Assembly: GCF_000022065.1 (NCBI RefSeq) | Contig: NC_011898.1 | Coordinates: 3,227,501 to 3,291,500 of the forward strand | Source of the DNA: Ruminiclostridium cellulolyticum H10 | GTDB lineage: Bacteria > Bacillota > Clostridia > Acetivibrionales > DSM-1351 | Direction: 5' to 3' | DNA: 64,000 nt | In this document: piece after piece, positions 27,313 to 37,700 of the stretch | Layout: each line of letters starts with the position of its first letter | Numbering within the stretch: the first letter of the stretch is position 1 | Translations under genes and position numbers: made by a program | Notes under the pieces: model-generated | Seen by the model: only the letters and a program-made list of their open reading frames with translations | What the model was told of the DNA's origin: nothing | The model's database searches: none

Positions 27313-27639
27313 ATGAAAAAGAGAAGAACTTTTACCCCTGAACAGAAAACCAAAATAGTCCTCGAAGTCTTAAAAGAGGCACAAACATTGACAGAGATCG
27401 CTGCTAAGTACGAAATCCAACCAAATCAGCTTACGCGTTGGAAATCTGAGTTCATAAAGAATGCCAACCGTGCTTTCAGTGATGATGCTGATGAAACCGA
27501 ACAATTGAAGCAGGTACATGAAGCTCAGATTGACGAGCTTCACAGGCAAATAGGTCAGTTAACCGTAGAGCGTAACTGGCTCAAAAAAAAATCTGAACAA
27601 TTCGGCCTGCCGACAGAGCCGCCAAAGCATGGTGGATAA
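27313..27639 (+). CDS. IS3-family OrfA
   Basis: 108 residues: HTH (TLTEIAAKYEIQPNQLTRWK) followed by a coiled coil. Ends with a nine-A run (about 27583-27591) that allows -1 frameshifting into the orfB frame to give the OrfAB transposase, as in other IS3 elements. The shifted frame reads LKKNLNNSASRQSRQ before the orfB start. Confidence 0.9.
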   Translation: MKKRRTFTPEQKTKIVLEVLKEAQTLTEIAAKYEIQPNQLTRWKSEFIKNANRAFSDDADETEQLKQVHEAQIDELHRQIGQLTVERNWLKKKSEQFGLPTEPPKHGG

Positions 27640-28462
27640 AAAACATAAAAAGCTGACCATTACTCGACAGTGCCAGTTGCTAGGGCTTAATCGGAGTACG
27701 CTTTACTATCAGCCGCACGAACCTGATCGCAGCGAAGAATACCGTATTAAATGGCTTATTGATGAAATCTATACGAGAGACTCTTCACTTGGGTATCGGC
27801 GTATGACGCATATCCTTCATAGGGATCATGGCATAAACATCAACAAGAAGCGTACCCGCCGTTATATGAGGGAAATGAACATTTATGGAATCTGCCCAGG
27901 ACCCAACCTAAGTAAACGGGGCCGATTGAAGTATGTCCATCCATATCTTCTCAGAGGGCTTACAATTGATAGGCCTAATCAGGTATGGTCAGTGGATATT
28001 ACCTATTGTCGGATGCCCAAAGGTCATATGTATTTAGCAGCTATCATCGATTGGCATTCCAAATATATCGTCGGTTATGAATTATCCAATACCATGGATA
28101 AAAGTCTTGTCCTCAATCTGGTGAAAAGGACTATCACAGCACATGGGAAACCCGAAATTATTAACAGTGATCAAGGATCCCAGTTTACCTGTGAAGATTA
28201 TATAAATCTTTTGAAAGAGAACAACATAAAAGTATCAATGGATGGAAAAGGTCAAGCCCTTGATAATATCTGTATTGAACGCTTCTGGCGCAGTCTGAAA
28301 TGGGAGAAGCTATATCTTGAGGAATATTCCACGCCTAAGCAATTACGTAACATTATTCAGGAGTATATAGCTTATTACAACATTTACCGTCCACATCAGA
28401 CCTTAGAGTATAGGACACCAGGAGAAGTTTATTATAGAACCCTAGCAGAAAAAACTGCCTAA
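27629..28462 (+). CDS. IS3-family OrfB transposase
   Basis: 277 residues. HTH_21 (YTRDSSLGYRRMTHILHRDH) and rve core with catalytic residues in WSVDITYCRMPKGHMYLAAI (D), INSDQGSQFTCEDY (D) and ALDNICIERFWRSLKWEKLY (E). C terminus YRPHQTLEYRTPGEVYYRT is typical. Complete, so this copy should be active. Confidence 0.92.
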   Translation: MVDKKHKKLTITRQCQLLGLNRSTLYYQPHEPDRSEEYRIKWLIDEIYTRDSSLGYRRMTHILHRDHGININKKRTRRYMREMNIYGICPGPNLSKRGRLKYVHPYLLRGLTIDRPNQVWSVDITYCRMPKGHMYLAAIIDWHSKYIVGYELSNTMDKSLVLNLVKRTITAHGKPEIINSDQGSQFTCEDYINLLKENNIKVSMDGKGQALDNICIERFWRSLKWEKLYLEEYSTPKQLRNIIQEYIAYYNIYRPHQTLEYRTPGEVYYRTLAEKTA

Positions 28463-28657
28463 GCTTAGGCAGATATCTATTCTCGCTGTAAGGCAGGAGC
28501 CTTTATAAAGCTACCAAGAATAGACGTTGGTATCCAAACTTGTCAATTAAACAACATTTTTAAGACCTTGACAAGCTCTAACAAACACTATACACCCATC
28601 GAAAGGAGACCTAACTAAAATTTAAAAATGTTTGTCTTGACATTGGGGGGCATTATA

Positions 28658-29083
28658 ATCTGCCAACCCTTTGTTTAATATAACCTCATTACTGAAAATA
28701 TCTTTTACGAAATGGTACCTGCTTTTTGATAATTTGTCATTATCAACTCCTACCGAATACACTCCAAGCTTTTGTTTTTTGCCAACCTGTAGACGTCCTA
28801 TCAGTACCTTGGATACAGTTTTAACATTTTTCAATGAACTTATTTTTTCTACCATCAGTGAATCTATTTTTTTTACTGAATCTCCATTATATCCTACTGA
28901 TAAATCCATCTCACCATAAGTTTTTATAACATCATTTCTTAGTGAGTTCTCAGCACTATTAATAAATGTAAATAAAGTAATTAGCAAAGAAACTGATATC
29001 AGTATACTAAAAATAGAGGATAAAACAATAAATTTATTAGACTTTACAAACTTTAATGCAATTCCTTTTAAAGAACTAACCAT
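28658..29083 (-). pseudogene. MacB/FtsX-type ABC permease, 5' fragment of a gene split by two ISs
   Basis: The permease starts at the ATG at 29083 (GGAGG 6-9 bases upstream, overlapping the ATPase stop by 8 bases), so it is translationally coupled to the ATPase. Residues about 15-38 form the first membrane helix (FIVLSSIFSILISVSLLITL), followed by the MacB-like extracytoplasmic domain. The native frame reaches VILNKGLAD at 28658 and then enters the IS3 element. Joined to 26551-27252 and 23333-24781 it would make a protein of about 860 residues with two FtsX cores. Likely original role: export or immunity for an antimicrobial peptide, powered by the ATPase at 29076-29843. Now non-functional. 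Confidence 0.82.
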
Positions 29084-29843
29084 TTCTAACCTCCAGTATT
29101 TTCCTAAATTTATCCAATATTTGTGATATGTCACCTTTTTCACTATTTTTAGTATATTCATCAATTATATTGCCATCACTAAGAAATATTACTCTATCTG
29201 CATAAGAAGCTACCATTGGATCATGTGTCACCAATATTATGCTTTGTTTTAACTTTTCTTTCATTTCCTTAATAATATCTAAGATTTCAATAGTAGTATT
29301 ATAATCAAGATTTCCTGTAGGTTCATCAGCTAATATTATAGGTGGCGAAGTTATCAACGCCCTTGCAATAGCCACTCTTTGCTGCTGCCCTCCCGATAGT
29401 TCCACAGGCCTGTGAGTTTTCCATTTACTAAGGCCGACTAATTCTATCATTTCTGTGGTTTTATTTTTGATTTCTTTTTTATTCACATCTTTTAAAATTA
29501 ATGGTAGTGCAATATTCTCCTCAACTGTCAAATCTTTAAGTAGATTATAAGCTTGGAATACAAAACCGATATTTTGACTTCTATATTTTGTAGCATACGG
29601 CTCTATATGATAATCTTGAATCTCTTGACCCCTTATTAAAATTTTACCGCTAGTCGGTGAATCCAGAGCGCCAATAAGATTAAGCAGCGTACTCTTCCCC
29701 GAACCACTAGAGCCCATTATTGCCAGCATTTCACACTCATGTAAAGTTAAACTTATACTCTTTAAAGCTTGAACTTTATTTTTGCCAGATTCATAAGTTT
29801 TTACCAATTCTTCTACGGATAGCACCTTACTATTTGTATTCAT
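29076..29843 (-). CDS. MacB/LolD-type ABC transporter ATPase
   Basis: 255 residues from the ATG at 29843 (GAGGT upstream; preferred over 29855). Walker [11 protein letters not shown]-loop [10 protein letters not shown], signature [15 protein letters not shown], Walker [13 protein letters not shown], switch VTHDP. This is the profile of ATPases paired with FtsX/MacB permeases, often in bacteriocin export or resistance. It lies 22 bp after the exporter pseudogene and overlaps the start of the permease, which is disrupted by two ISs, so this ATPase now lacks its partner. Confidence 0.9.
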   Translation of the reverse strand: MNTNSKVLSVEELVKTYESGKNKVQALKSISLTLHECEMLAIMGSSGSGKSTLLNLIGALDSPTSGKILIRGQEIQDYHIEPYATKYRSQNIGFVFQAYNLLKDLTVEENIALPLILKDVNKKEIKNKTTEMIELVGLSKWKTHRPVELSGGQQQRVAIARALITSPPIILADEPTGNLDYNTTIEILDIIKEMKEKLKQSIILVTHDPMVASYADRVIFLSDGNIIDEYTKNSEKGDISQILDKFRKILEVRNG

Positions 29844-29864
29844 AATCGACCTCATTTCATGTTT

Positions 29865-30625
29865 TTATTTATACCAATTTGCTTGTGCCAAATACATGTT
29901 TTTGTAAACCCCTCCTAATTGCATAAGCTCAATATGAGAACCAGTTTCAGCAATTTCTCCATTTTGTAATACAATAATCTTATCAGCAAATCTGGTTATC
30001 CCTAATCTATGGGAAATCATAATAGTTGTCTTACTTGAGATATTTTATTAAACAAATCAAATATCTCAAGTTCGGCTATAGGATCTAAAGCTGATGTAGG
30101 TTCATCCAACACAATTAAATCGGAATCTTTAATCATCGCTCTGGCTATTGCTAATTTCTGCCATTCACCACCAGATAAATCTTCACCCCCTTCATATTCC
30201 TTGCTTAATCTTGTATTTACACCATATTTTAATTTTTCTACTTTTTTTGAAAGTCCTACTTGGCTAATGATTTCTTCGACTATACCGTAATAATTATCCT
30301 TATTGGAAACATCACCCATTATGATATTTTCATTTAATGAATAATTATATCTTATAAAATCTTGTAGTATCGCAGACACTCTCTTATTATACGAAATTAA
30401 TCCAATTTTACCAAATTCAGTATTATCCATCAATATATTCCCGGTGTACTTCGTATATAACCCTAGTATTATATTTATTAATGTCGTTTTACCTGCACCA
30501 TTGTTACCGACAATAGCAATTTTTTCACCTTTTTTGATTGATAAATTAATATTATTTAAAACACTTCTTTCAGAACCGGGGTATTTAAATGTTAGACCTA
30601 AAATTTCAATATCTTCAATCTTATT
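29865..30625 (-). pseudogene. ABC exporter (peptide type), C-terminal ATPase half, truncated and frameshifted
   Basis: Reads ILGLTFKYPGSERSVLNNIN, then AIVGNNGAGKTTLINIILGL (Walker A), LSGGEWQKLAIARAMIKDSD and LIVLDEPTSALDP. The membrane domain is missing because IS66 sits at 30626. A one-base loss near 30040 shifts the frame; beyond it the tail reads TTIMISHRLGITRFADKIIV and ends NMYLAQANWYK at 29865. ABC exporters with a fused C-terminal ATPase occur at the head of bacteriocin or modified-peptide operons. Dead gene. Confidence 0.8.
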
Positions 30626-30759
30626 GTAAGCGCTTAATCTTGGGGTGCATAGTAGTTTATCTATCTGTATGAGATAATCCTTTCAAATTGTCTTTAGACT
30701 TTTTAAAGTTTTTCGACTTTGTCTAAAAAGTCTGAAATCACCAAGGAGGCTATCCCCAA

Positions 30760-31098
30760 ATGGATAAAATAACAGATACTAAAACTGAATTTAGACTCAA
30801 GCAGTGGACTCAGATAGTCCAGACGTGCCAAGCCAGTGGAATGACGGCTGTCAGTTGGTGTAATCAGAACAATGTAAATATCAAATCATATTACTATTGG
30901 TTACGCAGAATCCGCACTCTGACTATCGAAAATGGACCTCTTGAGCTTCAAAGTAAAGGACAGCAGATTGTACCCGTATCTTTCCGGCAGACAGCAGCAG
31001 TTACAATTCATATTAATTCCGTTTCTATAGATATCCCTGATGGAACTTCCAAAGATACAATTGCGGCAGTTCTGTCGGCATTGAAGACCATATGTTAG
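30760..31098 (+). CDS. tnpA: IS66 TnpA-like protein
   Basis: 112 residues with an N-terminal HTH (QIVQTCQASGMTAVSWCNQN, NVNIKSYYYWLRRIR), the usual first ORF of IS66 elements; required for transposition in characterised members. Overlaps tnpB by 7 bases. Confidence 0.85.
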   Translation: MDKITDTKTEFRLKQWTQIVQTCQASGMTAVSWCNQNNVNIKSYYYWLRRIRTLTIENGPLELQSKGQQIVPVSFRQTAAVTIHINSVSIDIPDGTSKDTIAAVLSALKTIC

Positions 31099-31448
31099 GC
31101 GATATTTCAAAAGCAGAAGACATTTACATTGTATGTGGTTACTCTGATATGCGCAAGTCAATCGACGGATTCGCCGCCATCATAAAGGGAACTTTTGGTA
31201 TGGATCCGTTTTCACCGAGCCTGTTTTTGTTCTGCGGTAAAAGAAGGGATCGGTTAAAAGCTCTCTATTGGGAAGGGGACGGTTTTGTCCTGCTGTACAA
31301 GCGTCTGGAGAACGGGAGCTTCAAATGGCCTCGGACACCAGAGCAGGCAAGACGTCTTACAATGCAGGAATTTCGGTGGCTTATGGATGGCTTGGCTATT
31401 GATCAACCTAAGGCAATCCGGGAAGCGAAACAGGGTGATATCTATTGA
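31092..31448 (+). CDS. tnpB: IS66 Orf2/TnpB-like protein
   Basis: 118 residues matching the IS66 Orf2 family: IYIVCGYSDMRKSIDGFAAI, LFLFCGKRRDRLKALYWEGD and a C-terminal RRLTMQEFRWLMDGL. Its biochemical role is not settled. Unrelated to the RNA-guided TnpB of IS200/IS605. Confidence 0.9.
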   Translation: MLGDISKAEDIYIVCGYSDMRKSIDGFAAIIKGTFGMDPFSPSLFLFCGKRRDRLKALYWEGDGFVLLYKRLENGSFKWPRTPEQARRLTMQEFRWLMDGLAIDQPKAIREAKQGDIY

Positions 31449-31523
31449 TAAAAAGTGCTGAAAAGTGTGGGTTCTACTGTATTTTAGTTGGAATTTTCAG
31501 TCCAATAATGGTATAATTAACTT

Positions 31524-33113
31524 ATGCAAAAGATTGATATTACAGGGCTTTCGCCCAATCAAATTGAATATGTTTCCTCTTTGGAAAAAACAGTAGAAAA
31601 CCAGCAAGTTCGTATTGAACAACTTACTGAGCTTCTTATTAAATCTCAAAAAGCTTTATATGGTCAATCCAGCGAAAAGCGGCGTTATGTTTTTGATGAA
31701 GACAGCGGTCAGCTTTCCTTATTCAATGAGGCAGAGGTCGAAGCTGGCAACAAGGCAGAAGAACCGACCGTGCAGACAATTGTGGCAGCACATACCAGAA
31801 AACCCAAGCGAACCAAGGAAGAACTGGCAGAAACGGTACCAGTGGTGGAAGTCGTTTGTGATCTGGATAAAGATAAACGCACCTGTAACATTTGCAACAC
31901 TGATCTGAGATATCTCGGAAAGGAATATGTCCGGGACGAACTGGAGATTATCCCTGCCCAGGTACGCATATTGAGATATATTCGTTTAAATTATGTATGC
32001 AAGGAATGTGAGAAGGAGACCTGCGAAGCCAATATTGTTAAAGCTCCTGTCCCAAAACCTGTTATGAAGCGCAGCCTTGCTTCTGCCTCAACCGTAGCTT
32101 ATGTAATGTATCAAAAATATGCAAATGGAATGCCTTTATACCGACAGGAAAAAGACTGGGCGAACCAAGGAGTGAAACTCTCCAGAGCTACTCTGGCCAA
32201 TTGGATTATACGTCCAAGTCATGAATGGCTTGAACCAATGTATGATGCTATTAAGAAAAATCTGGTGACCGAACCGTTGATACATGCGGACGAAACCGTC
32301 CTGCAGGTATTGAAAGAACCGGGACGGAGAGCAACCACCGAATCTCGAATGTGGGTCTACACTTCCGGTCAAAGTCTGACTCCGGCGGTTTTGTTTGAAT
32401 ACCAGCCGACACGATCCGGTCAGCATGCCAGACGGTTTCTGGAAGGGTTTTCGGGTTATCTTCAAACAGATGGCTATAGTGGTTACAATGCAGTACCTAA
32501 TGTCATACATTGTGGATGTTGGGCTCATTTACAGCGTAAATTTGAAGAAGCAATTCCTAATGGAGCAGATAACAAAAGCTCCAAGGCGGCTATTGGATAT
32601 GATTACTGTAACCGCTTATTTGCCATGGAAAAGAAATGGATAGAATTATCCTCTGAAAATCGGCACCAAGAACGGCGAAAAAATGCAAAACCTCTTCTTG
32701 ATGAGTTCTGGCAATGGGTATCGCATTTAAATCCTCTCCAAAACTCAAATCTGGGAAAAGCAGTTACCTATGCGTTGAATCAAAAGGAAACTCTGATTAA
32801 TTTTATGCTGGATGGGTGCATCGAAATTTCCAATAACCGTGCTGAAAATGCCATCAGGCCTTATGTCACAGGTCGGAAGAACTGGCTCTTTGCCGACACG
32901 ACCCGTGGAGCCAAAGCCAGTGCCATTGTATACAGTATGATCGAATCAGCTAAAGCAAATCAACTCAATCCATATATGTATTTGGTGTATCTACTGTCAA
33001 AATTACCGGACTTGAAAGAATTAACGCAGAAATCTCTGACACCTTATCTGCCATGGTCACCCGAATTGCCATGCTGGTGTCATAAAGATTCAAACAAGGC
33101 ACCCCAAGATTAA
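31524..33113 (+). CDS. tnpC: IS66 TnpC DDE transposase
   Basis: 529 residues: N-terminal coiled coil (LEKTVENQQVRIEQLTELLI), a zinc-binding CNICNTDL...CKECEKETC region, and the DDE core with IHADETVLQVL, LQTDGYSGYNAV and SNNRAENAIRPYVTGRKNWL. Full length and probably active. Start preceded by a weak site. Confidence 0.92.
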   Translation: MQKIDITGLSPNQIEYVSSLEKTVENQQVRIEQLTELLIKSQKALYGQSSEKRRYVFDEDSGQLSLFNEAEVEAGNKAEEPTVQTIVAAHTRKPKRTKEELAETVPVVEVVCDLDKDKRTCNICNTDLRYLGKEYVRDELEIIPAQVRILRYIRLNYVCKECEKETCEANIVKAPVPKPVMKRSLASASTVAYVMYQKYANGMPLYRQEKDWANQGVKLSRATLANWIIRPSHEWLEPMYDAIKKNLVTEPLIHADETVLQVLKEPGRRATTESRMWVYTSGQSLTPAVLFEYQPTRSGQHARRFLEGFSGYLQTDGYSGYNAVPNVIHCGCWAHLQRKFEEAIPNGADNKSSKAAIGYDYCNRLFAMEKKWIELSSENRHQERRKNAKPLLDEFWQWVSHLNPLQNSNLGKAVTYALNQKETLINFMLDGCIEISNNRAENAIRPYVTGRKNWLFADTTRGAKASAIVYSMIESAKANQLNPYMYLVYLLSKLPDLKELTQKSLTPYLPWSPELPCWCHKDSNKAPQD

Positions 33114-33121
33114 GCGCTTAC

Positions 33122-33274
33122 TGTTTTTTGGCTAAAGGTCATTCGATTACAGTTAGTAGTATTATACCATATATTGTAAGTGCTTTGATAATATTTTATA
33201 CCCTTTACCCAGTTACTCCATGTTGCATCTATAAACCCATCAAAAAAAGGACTCAAAACACAGGTCATTTTTAC
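33122..33274 (-). other. Orphan coding-like stretch between IS66 and IS481 copy D
   Basis: A minus-strand frame reads MTCVLSPFFDGFIDATWSNW and VKGIKYYQSTYNIWYN before meeting IS66. No start signal or family recognised; likely debris of a gene removed by the IS66-linked deletion. Confidence 0.3.
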
Positions 33275-34567
33275 TGTCCTGAACGGTACTTGGGTTGACA
33301 CTCCTCTGGGAAATATTAAGTTTTGTTTATTCGGCACTTCCAATATGGAGGTGCCTTTCTATGTCAAACCGGCGCCTGGTCTGATATCTTTTTTGCCCTC
33401 ATCGCCGGGCGGGCTAGACCCTACAAATTAACTCGCAGGATCATTCAGGAGCTTCTCTCGGGCAAGAGGCAAGCTGTCAAGAAATGTCTGCATCGGCGTC
33501 TTGCCTTTACACCTTTTCCCCTGATGTGTTCGCTCTTCGTTGTATTCCAGCATATAAAAATCCAAATCCTCCTGCATTTGTTCAACTGATTTATACATTG
33601 TCCTTCGGAATGCGGGTTTATAAAATTCATTCAGAATTGTTTGGTTAAAACGCTCGCATATACCGTTTGTTTGAGGGCTTTTAGCCTTTGTCATTGTGTG
33701 CTCAATGTCGTTCATCTGCAGAAATAACTCATACAAGTGTTTCTCAGGTGCTCCACAGTACTCCGTTCCTCTGTCTGTGAGTACTCTCATTATCGGTATC
33801 ATATGATTCTCAAAGAACGGTAAGACTCTGTCATTTAATATATCTGCTGCTGTTACTGGTACCTTGGCTGTATATAATTTTGCGAATCCCACTGCCGAAT
33901 AAGTATCTATGGCAGTTTGCTGATATATACGTCCAACACCTTTGATATAGCCCACATAGAAAGTGTCCTGTGCCAGCAAATATCCCGGGTGCTGGGTATC
34001 TATCTCGTCTATGGATATATTCTTTTCCTGCTGTGCCTTTTCCAGAGCAGCGAGCTGATCTTCAGTGTAAAGTATGCCTTCCTTGGCAGCCTTTTCTTCA
34101 AGCTTTTTGAGTCTCTTGTCAAAGGTTTCTATATTATATCTCTGCCAGATTGATCTTACCCCTCCGGCTGATACAAGAACTCCTTGTTTTCTCAGTTCGT
34201 TACTTGCCCTGAGCTGCCCGTATGCCGGCTTTTCATATGCTATTCTTAATACGGCTTCCTCAGTTTCTGGAGCAACCCTGTTTTTCATACAAGGCTTTCT
34301 TCTGGTCTTGTCCTTTAATCCTTCCAGACCATTTTCCTCGTAAGCTTTCTTAATATCATAGAAGTGCTGTCTGCTGACTCCATGAATTTTACATGCTTCA
34401 CTTACGTTTTGAAGATATTCGGCCAACTCAATCAGGCTCATTTTGTTTTTAACTATACGATCTTGTGCTGTCATAATTGAAATCTCCTCCTACAATTTAA
34501 TTATTGTCCAGAGGAGATATTGCCCAACATTATTCAGATACTGTCAAGTGAAGTCAATTCTCTAGCA
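33275..34567 (-). mobile_element. IS481-type insertion sequence, copy D
   Basis: 1293 bp, flanked by the 7-bp duplication TTTTTAC (33268-33274, 34568-34574). Confidence 0.92.
33428..34474 (-). CDS. IS481-type DDE transposase, copy D
   Basis: Identical 348-residue protein to the other three copies; DDE residues intact. Confidence 0.9.
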   Translation of the reverse strand: MTAQDRIVKNKMSLIELAEYLQNVSEACKIHGVSRQHFYDIKKAYEENGLEGLKDKTRRKPCMKNRVAPETEEAVLRIAYEKPAYGQLRASNELRKQGVLVSAGGVRSIWQRYNIETFDKRLKKLEEKAAKEGILYTEDQLAALEKAQQEKNISIDEIDTQHPGYLLAQDTFYVGYIKGVGRIYQQTAIDTYSAVGFAKLYTAKVPVTAADILNDRVLPFFENHMIPIMRVLTDRGTEYCGAPEKHLYELFLQMNDIEHTMTKAKSPQTNGICERFNQTILNEFYKPAFRRTMYKSVEQMQEDLDFYMLEYNEERTHQGKRCKGKTPMQTFLDSLPLAREKLLNDPAS

Positions 34568-34673
34568 TTTTTACCCTGTTTTAGCCCATTTTTTCATCAA
34601 AAACCACTATATATTGTGTTCCAATAATCTATTTATTGTTTTTATCCACTAGTTGCATCCATATTATGCTCTC

Positions 34674-34745
34674 AACGTGCCTCGAGTGTACAAAATAGAT
34701 GCAATTTGAAGTTGGTGTGACCTTGGCGGCAAGGTTTATTTGCAG
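34674..34745. repeat. Partial copy of the 13740 palindromic element
   Basis: Shares CAACGTGCCT, GAGT, ACAAAA and CCTTGGCGG in the same order and spacing as 13740-13800, but the right arm is absent. Lies just downstream of the Rad50-like ATPase gene. Confidence 0.4.
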
Positions 34746-34795
34746 ATAAATCACCTTTGAAAGCACTATGGAATATCATAACCATACATCTCTCA

Positions 34796-37700
34796 CTAAC
34801 CTTTTATGGTCTTTCTAATTTCTCCTACACTATTAATTTCAATGAATTTTGACAAATAATATCTATCATCCATTTTTACCTTTATCAGACTATAGAAATG
34901 CTCATTATGAGTTGATATGACAATTTGTCTTCCCATAACAGTAGTTATCGTCCTTAATAAATCAATGAAAGCTAGCAAATTGATACCATCAAGGTGTTGA
35001 ATTGGATCATCCATAAATATTGTATTTAACGTAGTACCTTTTTCTGTTAATACCTTTGCTAAGAAAATACATAATGATAAAATATTAACTTGTGCCGAAC
35101 TTAAATACAAAACTGGAGACATTTTATCTTCTTCCGACTTATCGTAAGTATAAATATGAGTTTGCAATCCCTTTCCAGAATTCTCTGTAAGAAATTTTAT
35201 ATGGTTCATCGTTGGATGAGGATCTATCTTATGATAAATCTGATTGATTGTATTTGAATTAAAATATTCATTTGTCTGCTCAACAATATAATTCTCCACA
35301 ACAGTTTTACTCTTTTCTAAATTCTCCAACTTGGACTTGATAAGATCTAATTTGCTATTTTTTCTTTCATATTCCTTTGTCTTATTTAACCAAACTTTCT
35401 GTTCCTTTAAACTTTTAGTATCAGTAATAATACTATTTAAATTAGATATACTTTCATCAACTTTATTTCTCTCTAATAAGAAAGCAACTCTTAATTTTTC
35501 TAGTTGTTCTCCAATATCTTTTTCTTCTACGTTTGAGTTCTCAAAAGCTTTTTTGCATCGCAACATATACCCGTCTAAACCCGCCCCCAATTCTTGAAGC
35601 TGAATTAGTAATGTATTATATTGAAGATTGACCTCTTCTATTGTCCCTTGAATTTTATTCTGAGAATCAGTTATTTCCATTTCAGTCTCGGCTATCTTTT
35701 TGCTAACATTATTTTTTTCTTCCTCAATTTTTTTAAACACACTTTGTAAGTCATCATTATCTTCCCTATAATTTTTGCTTGATAAATATATTAGTATTGA
35801 TTGATAAACATTGTTATTTTTAAGTTCCGATATTTTTTCTTCAAGTTCAACAATCTTAAGATCTTTATTTTTCAATTCAGTTTCTATATTTTTAACCAAA
35901 TCTAGACTAGTAGTAATTTTTGACTCTTCAACTTCTATATTTGTAGACAAATCAAGTACTTTCATATCTAATTGAGCCTTTTTAAAATTTATTGCTTCAA
36001 TATCATGTATACTAATATTTTGTGCATCATATTTTCTTTCAATAATTTCATTATCATTTTGCAAATTAGTAATTAAGTTATTCCAATCACTTATCCGCAA
36101 TTGTAAATTATGTATTCTTTCAGTTTGTTTATTATATTCTTTTTTAATCTTTTCCAAAATATCTTGTATAGAGGTTTTTAGTTTTTGGGACTCTTTGGAA
36201 ATACTTTCAATAGTATCAACATTTAATTTTCTACCTTCATCCAGCTCCTTTTTTATACCATCTAATTCTAAGCTACTTGTATATTCTGCTGATATTCTTG
36301 CAATCAGTATAGAAAAATCATCATATTTTGCATGACATAATGGGCACTCACAAGATTTTGTATCCTCTACCAATTCTTTTCCTTGCAGTACCAATTGATT
36401 AATTTTGTCATGTAGAAGCATAGCATTTTTATAACGTTCCTCTAACTGAAAAATATTTTTCTCTTGATTTACTTTTTCACCTTTCAAAGCAACAAGTTTT
36501 TCATTGGTACATAAAATTTCATCAGTAAGATAATGCTTAATTTGATCAATGTTACACTTATCTTCTATAAATACTTCAATACTACTTATGGCGTCACTCG
36601 AAATTTTTCGTTTTTCTACTCGCTTAGTTAATATATATGAAGCCTTATTATTTAATCTAGAATATTTATTGAGATTAACTTTATTATCGTTATATTTTCT
36701 CAATTCAGTTTCAAACAGATTTTTTTCTTCTAACTCCTTTTTCTTTAATTGCTCAGATTGTTCAACGTTCGCCTTAGATATATTGATATTCTCTCTGATT
36801 TGGATTATACTTTTCTGCAATTCTGACTTAGAATTAGCAATTTCCTTTTTTAAATCGTTTTTTTCTAATAATTCTAATTTAATGTTTTGAAACATTCCCC
36901 AGTTATTTACAACTCCGCAAATTTCCAGTTGTTCACTTTTCAATCTTTCATTTTGCACTATTAGCTTATCTATTTGATTTAAGATCTGGAGTTTTATTTC
37001 ACATTCTCTTTTTTCGCTTTTTTTAATCTCTAATTCTTCTTTTTTAGATAAATAATTCGGGAATTCATTAGTTAATAATTCTACTGTATTAAGGTTTGAT
37101 TCATATTGATTCCTATTTTCTTGTACTTTTTTTAAAATTTCCGTAGTTTTTTCTAATACAGTGTCAATATTTTCAATTAAGTTTTCTGCATTTATCATAT
37201 AATCAATACAGTTTAAATTAAAGTCATTAATTAAATGTCGTACATCATGTTCTTTATTAGTTTCAAATTTATACTGTTTTAACTCTTGTTTTTCCTTAAG
37301 AACTTCAGCAGACAATGCCATCTTTTTCTTTACAATTTCATCATATAAATTGCTTATTTTCTCCAGAATTCCCGAGTAGCCATTAGTATCCCAAAATACT
37401 TGTAAAGCTTTTGTTTTATCTTCAGCCGTATAGTTTTGTAAAAAACTAGTTATTTTATCATGTGCCAACATATTAGTTGTGCAAAATGTATTTTTTTCAT
37501 TTAATATTCCTTGTAAATCTTTTGATATAACTTCCAGCTCACCTGGCCTATAATCGCTTTTCATATTTCCAGTACGCTTTTTAGTCTTTATTTCAAAAAC
37601 ATCATCGGTTTCACTTATAAATCGAACAGTTCCTTGCGCAACTTCAGAGTTTTTATTTTTTAAAATATCCCCTTTTTCGTTCTTCACTTCTTGCTTAATT

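Larger units (their letters stand above)
27256..28657 (+). mobile_element. IS3-family element with TATAATG ends, intact
   Basis: 1402 bp. Ends read TATAATG inward on both sides, then diverge with scattered matches. The 3-bp duplication ATC (27253-27255 and 28658-28660; GAT on the minus strand) flanks it, and deleting element plus one duplication restores the permease frame exactly, which fixes the ends. Confidence 0.88.
30626..33121 (+). mobile_element. IS66-family element
   Basis: 2496 bp with perfect inverted repeats of at least 23 bp starting GTAAGCGCTTAATC at both ends. The 8 bases on the left (ATCTTATT) and right (TGTTTTTT) do not match, so the usual 8-bp duplication is missing; an adjacent deletion after insertion is likely, consistent with the truncated exporter gene on its left. 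Confidence 0.9.

Noticed and set aside
31092-31448. TnpB-type RNA-guided nuclease (because of the name TnpB)
   Set aside because: The protein is the 118-residue IS66 Orf2 family, unrelated to IS200/IS605 TnpB; no RuvC motifs.
33110-33343. Frame beginning MEVPNKQNLIFPRG across the IS481/IS66 interval
   Set aside because: Starts in the opposite IS end and mixes IS and debris sequence; the internal MTCVLSPFF stretch is noted separately as unassigned.
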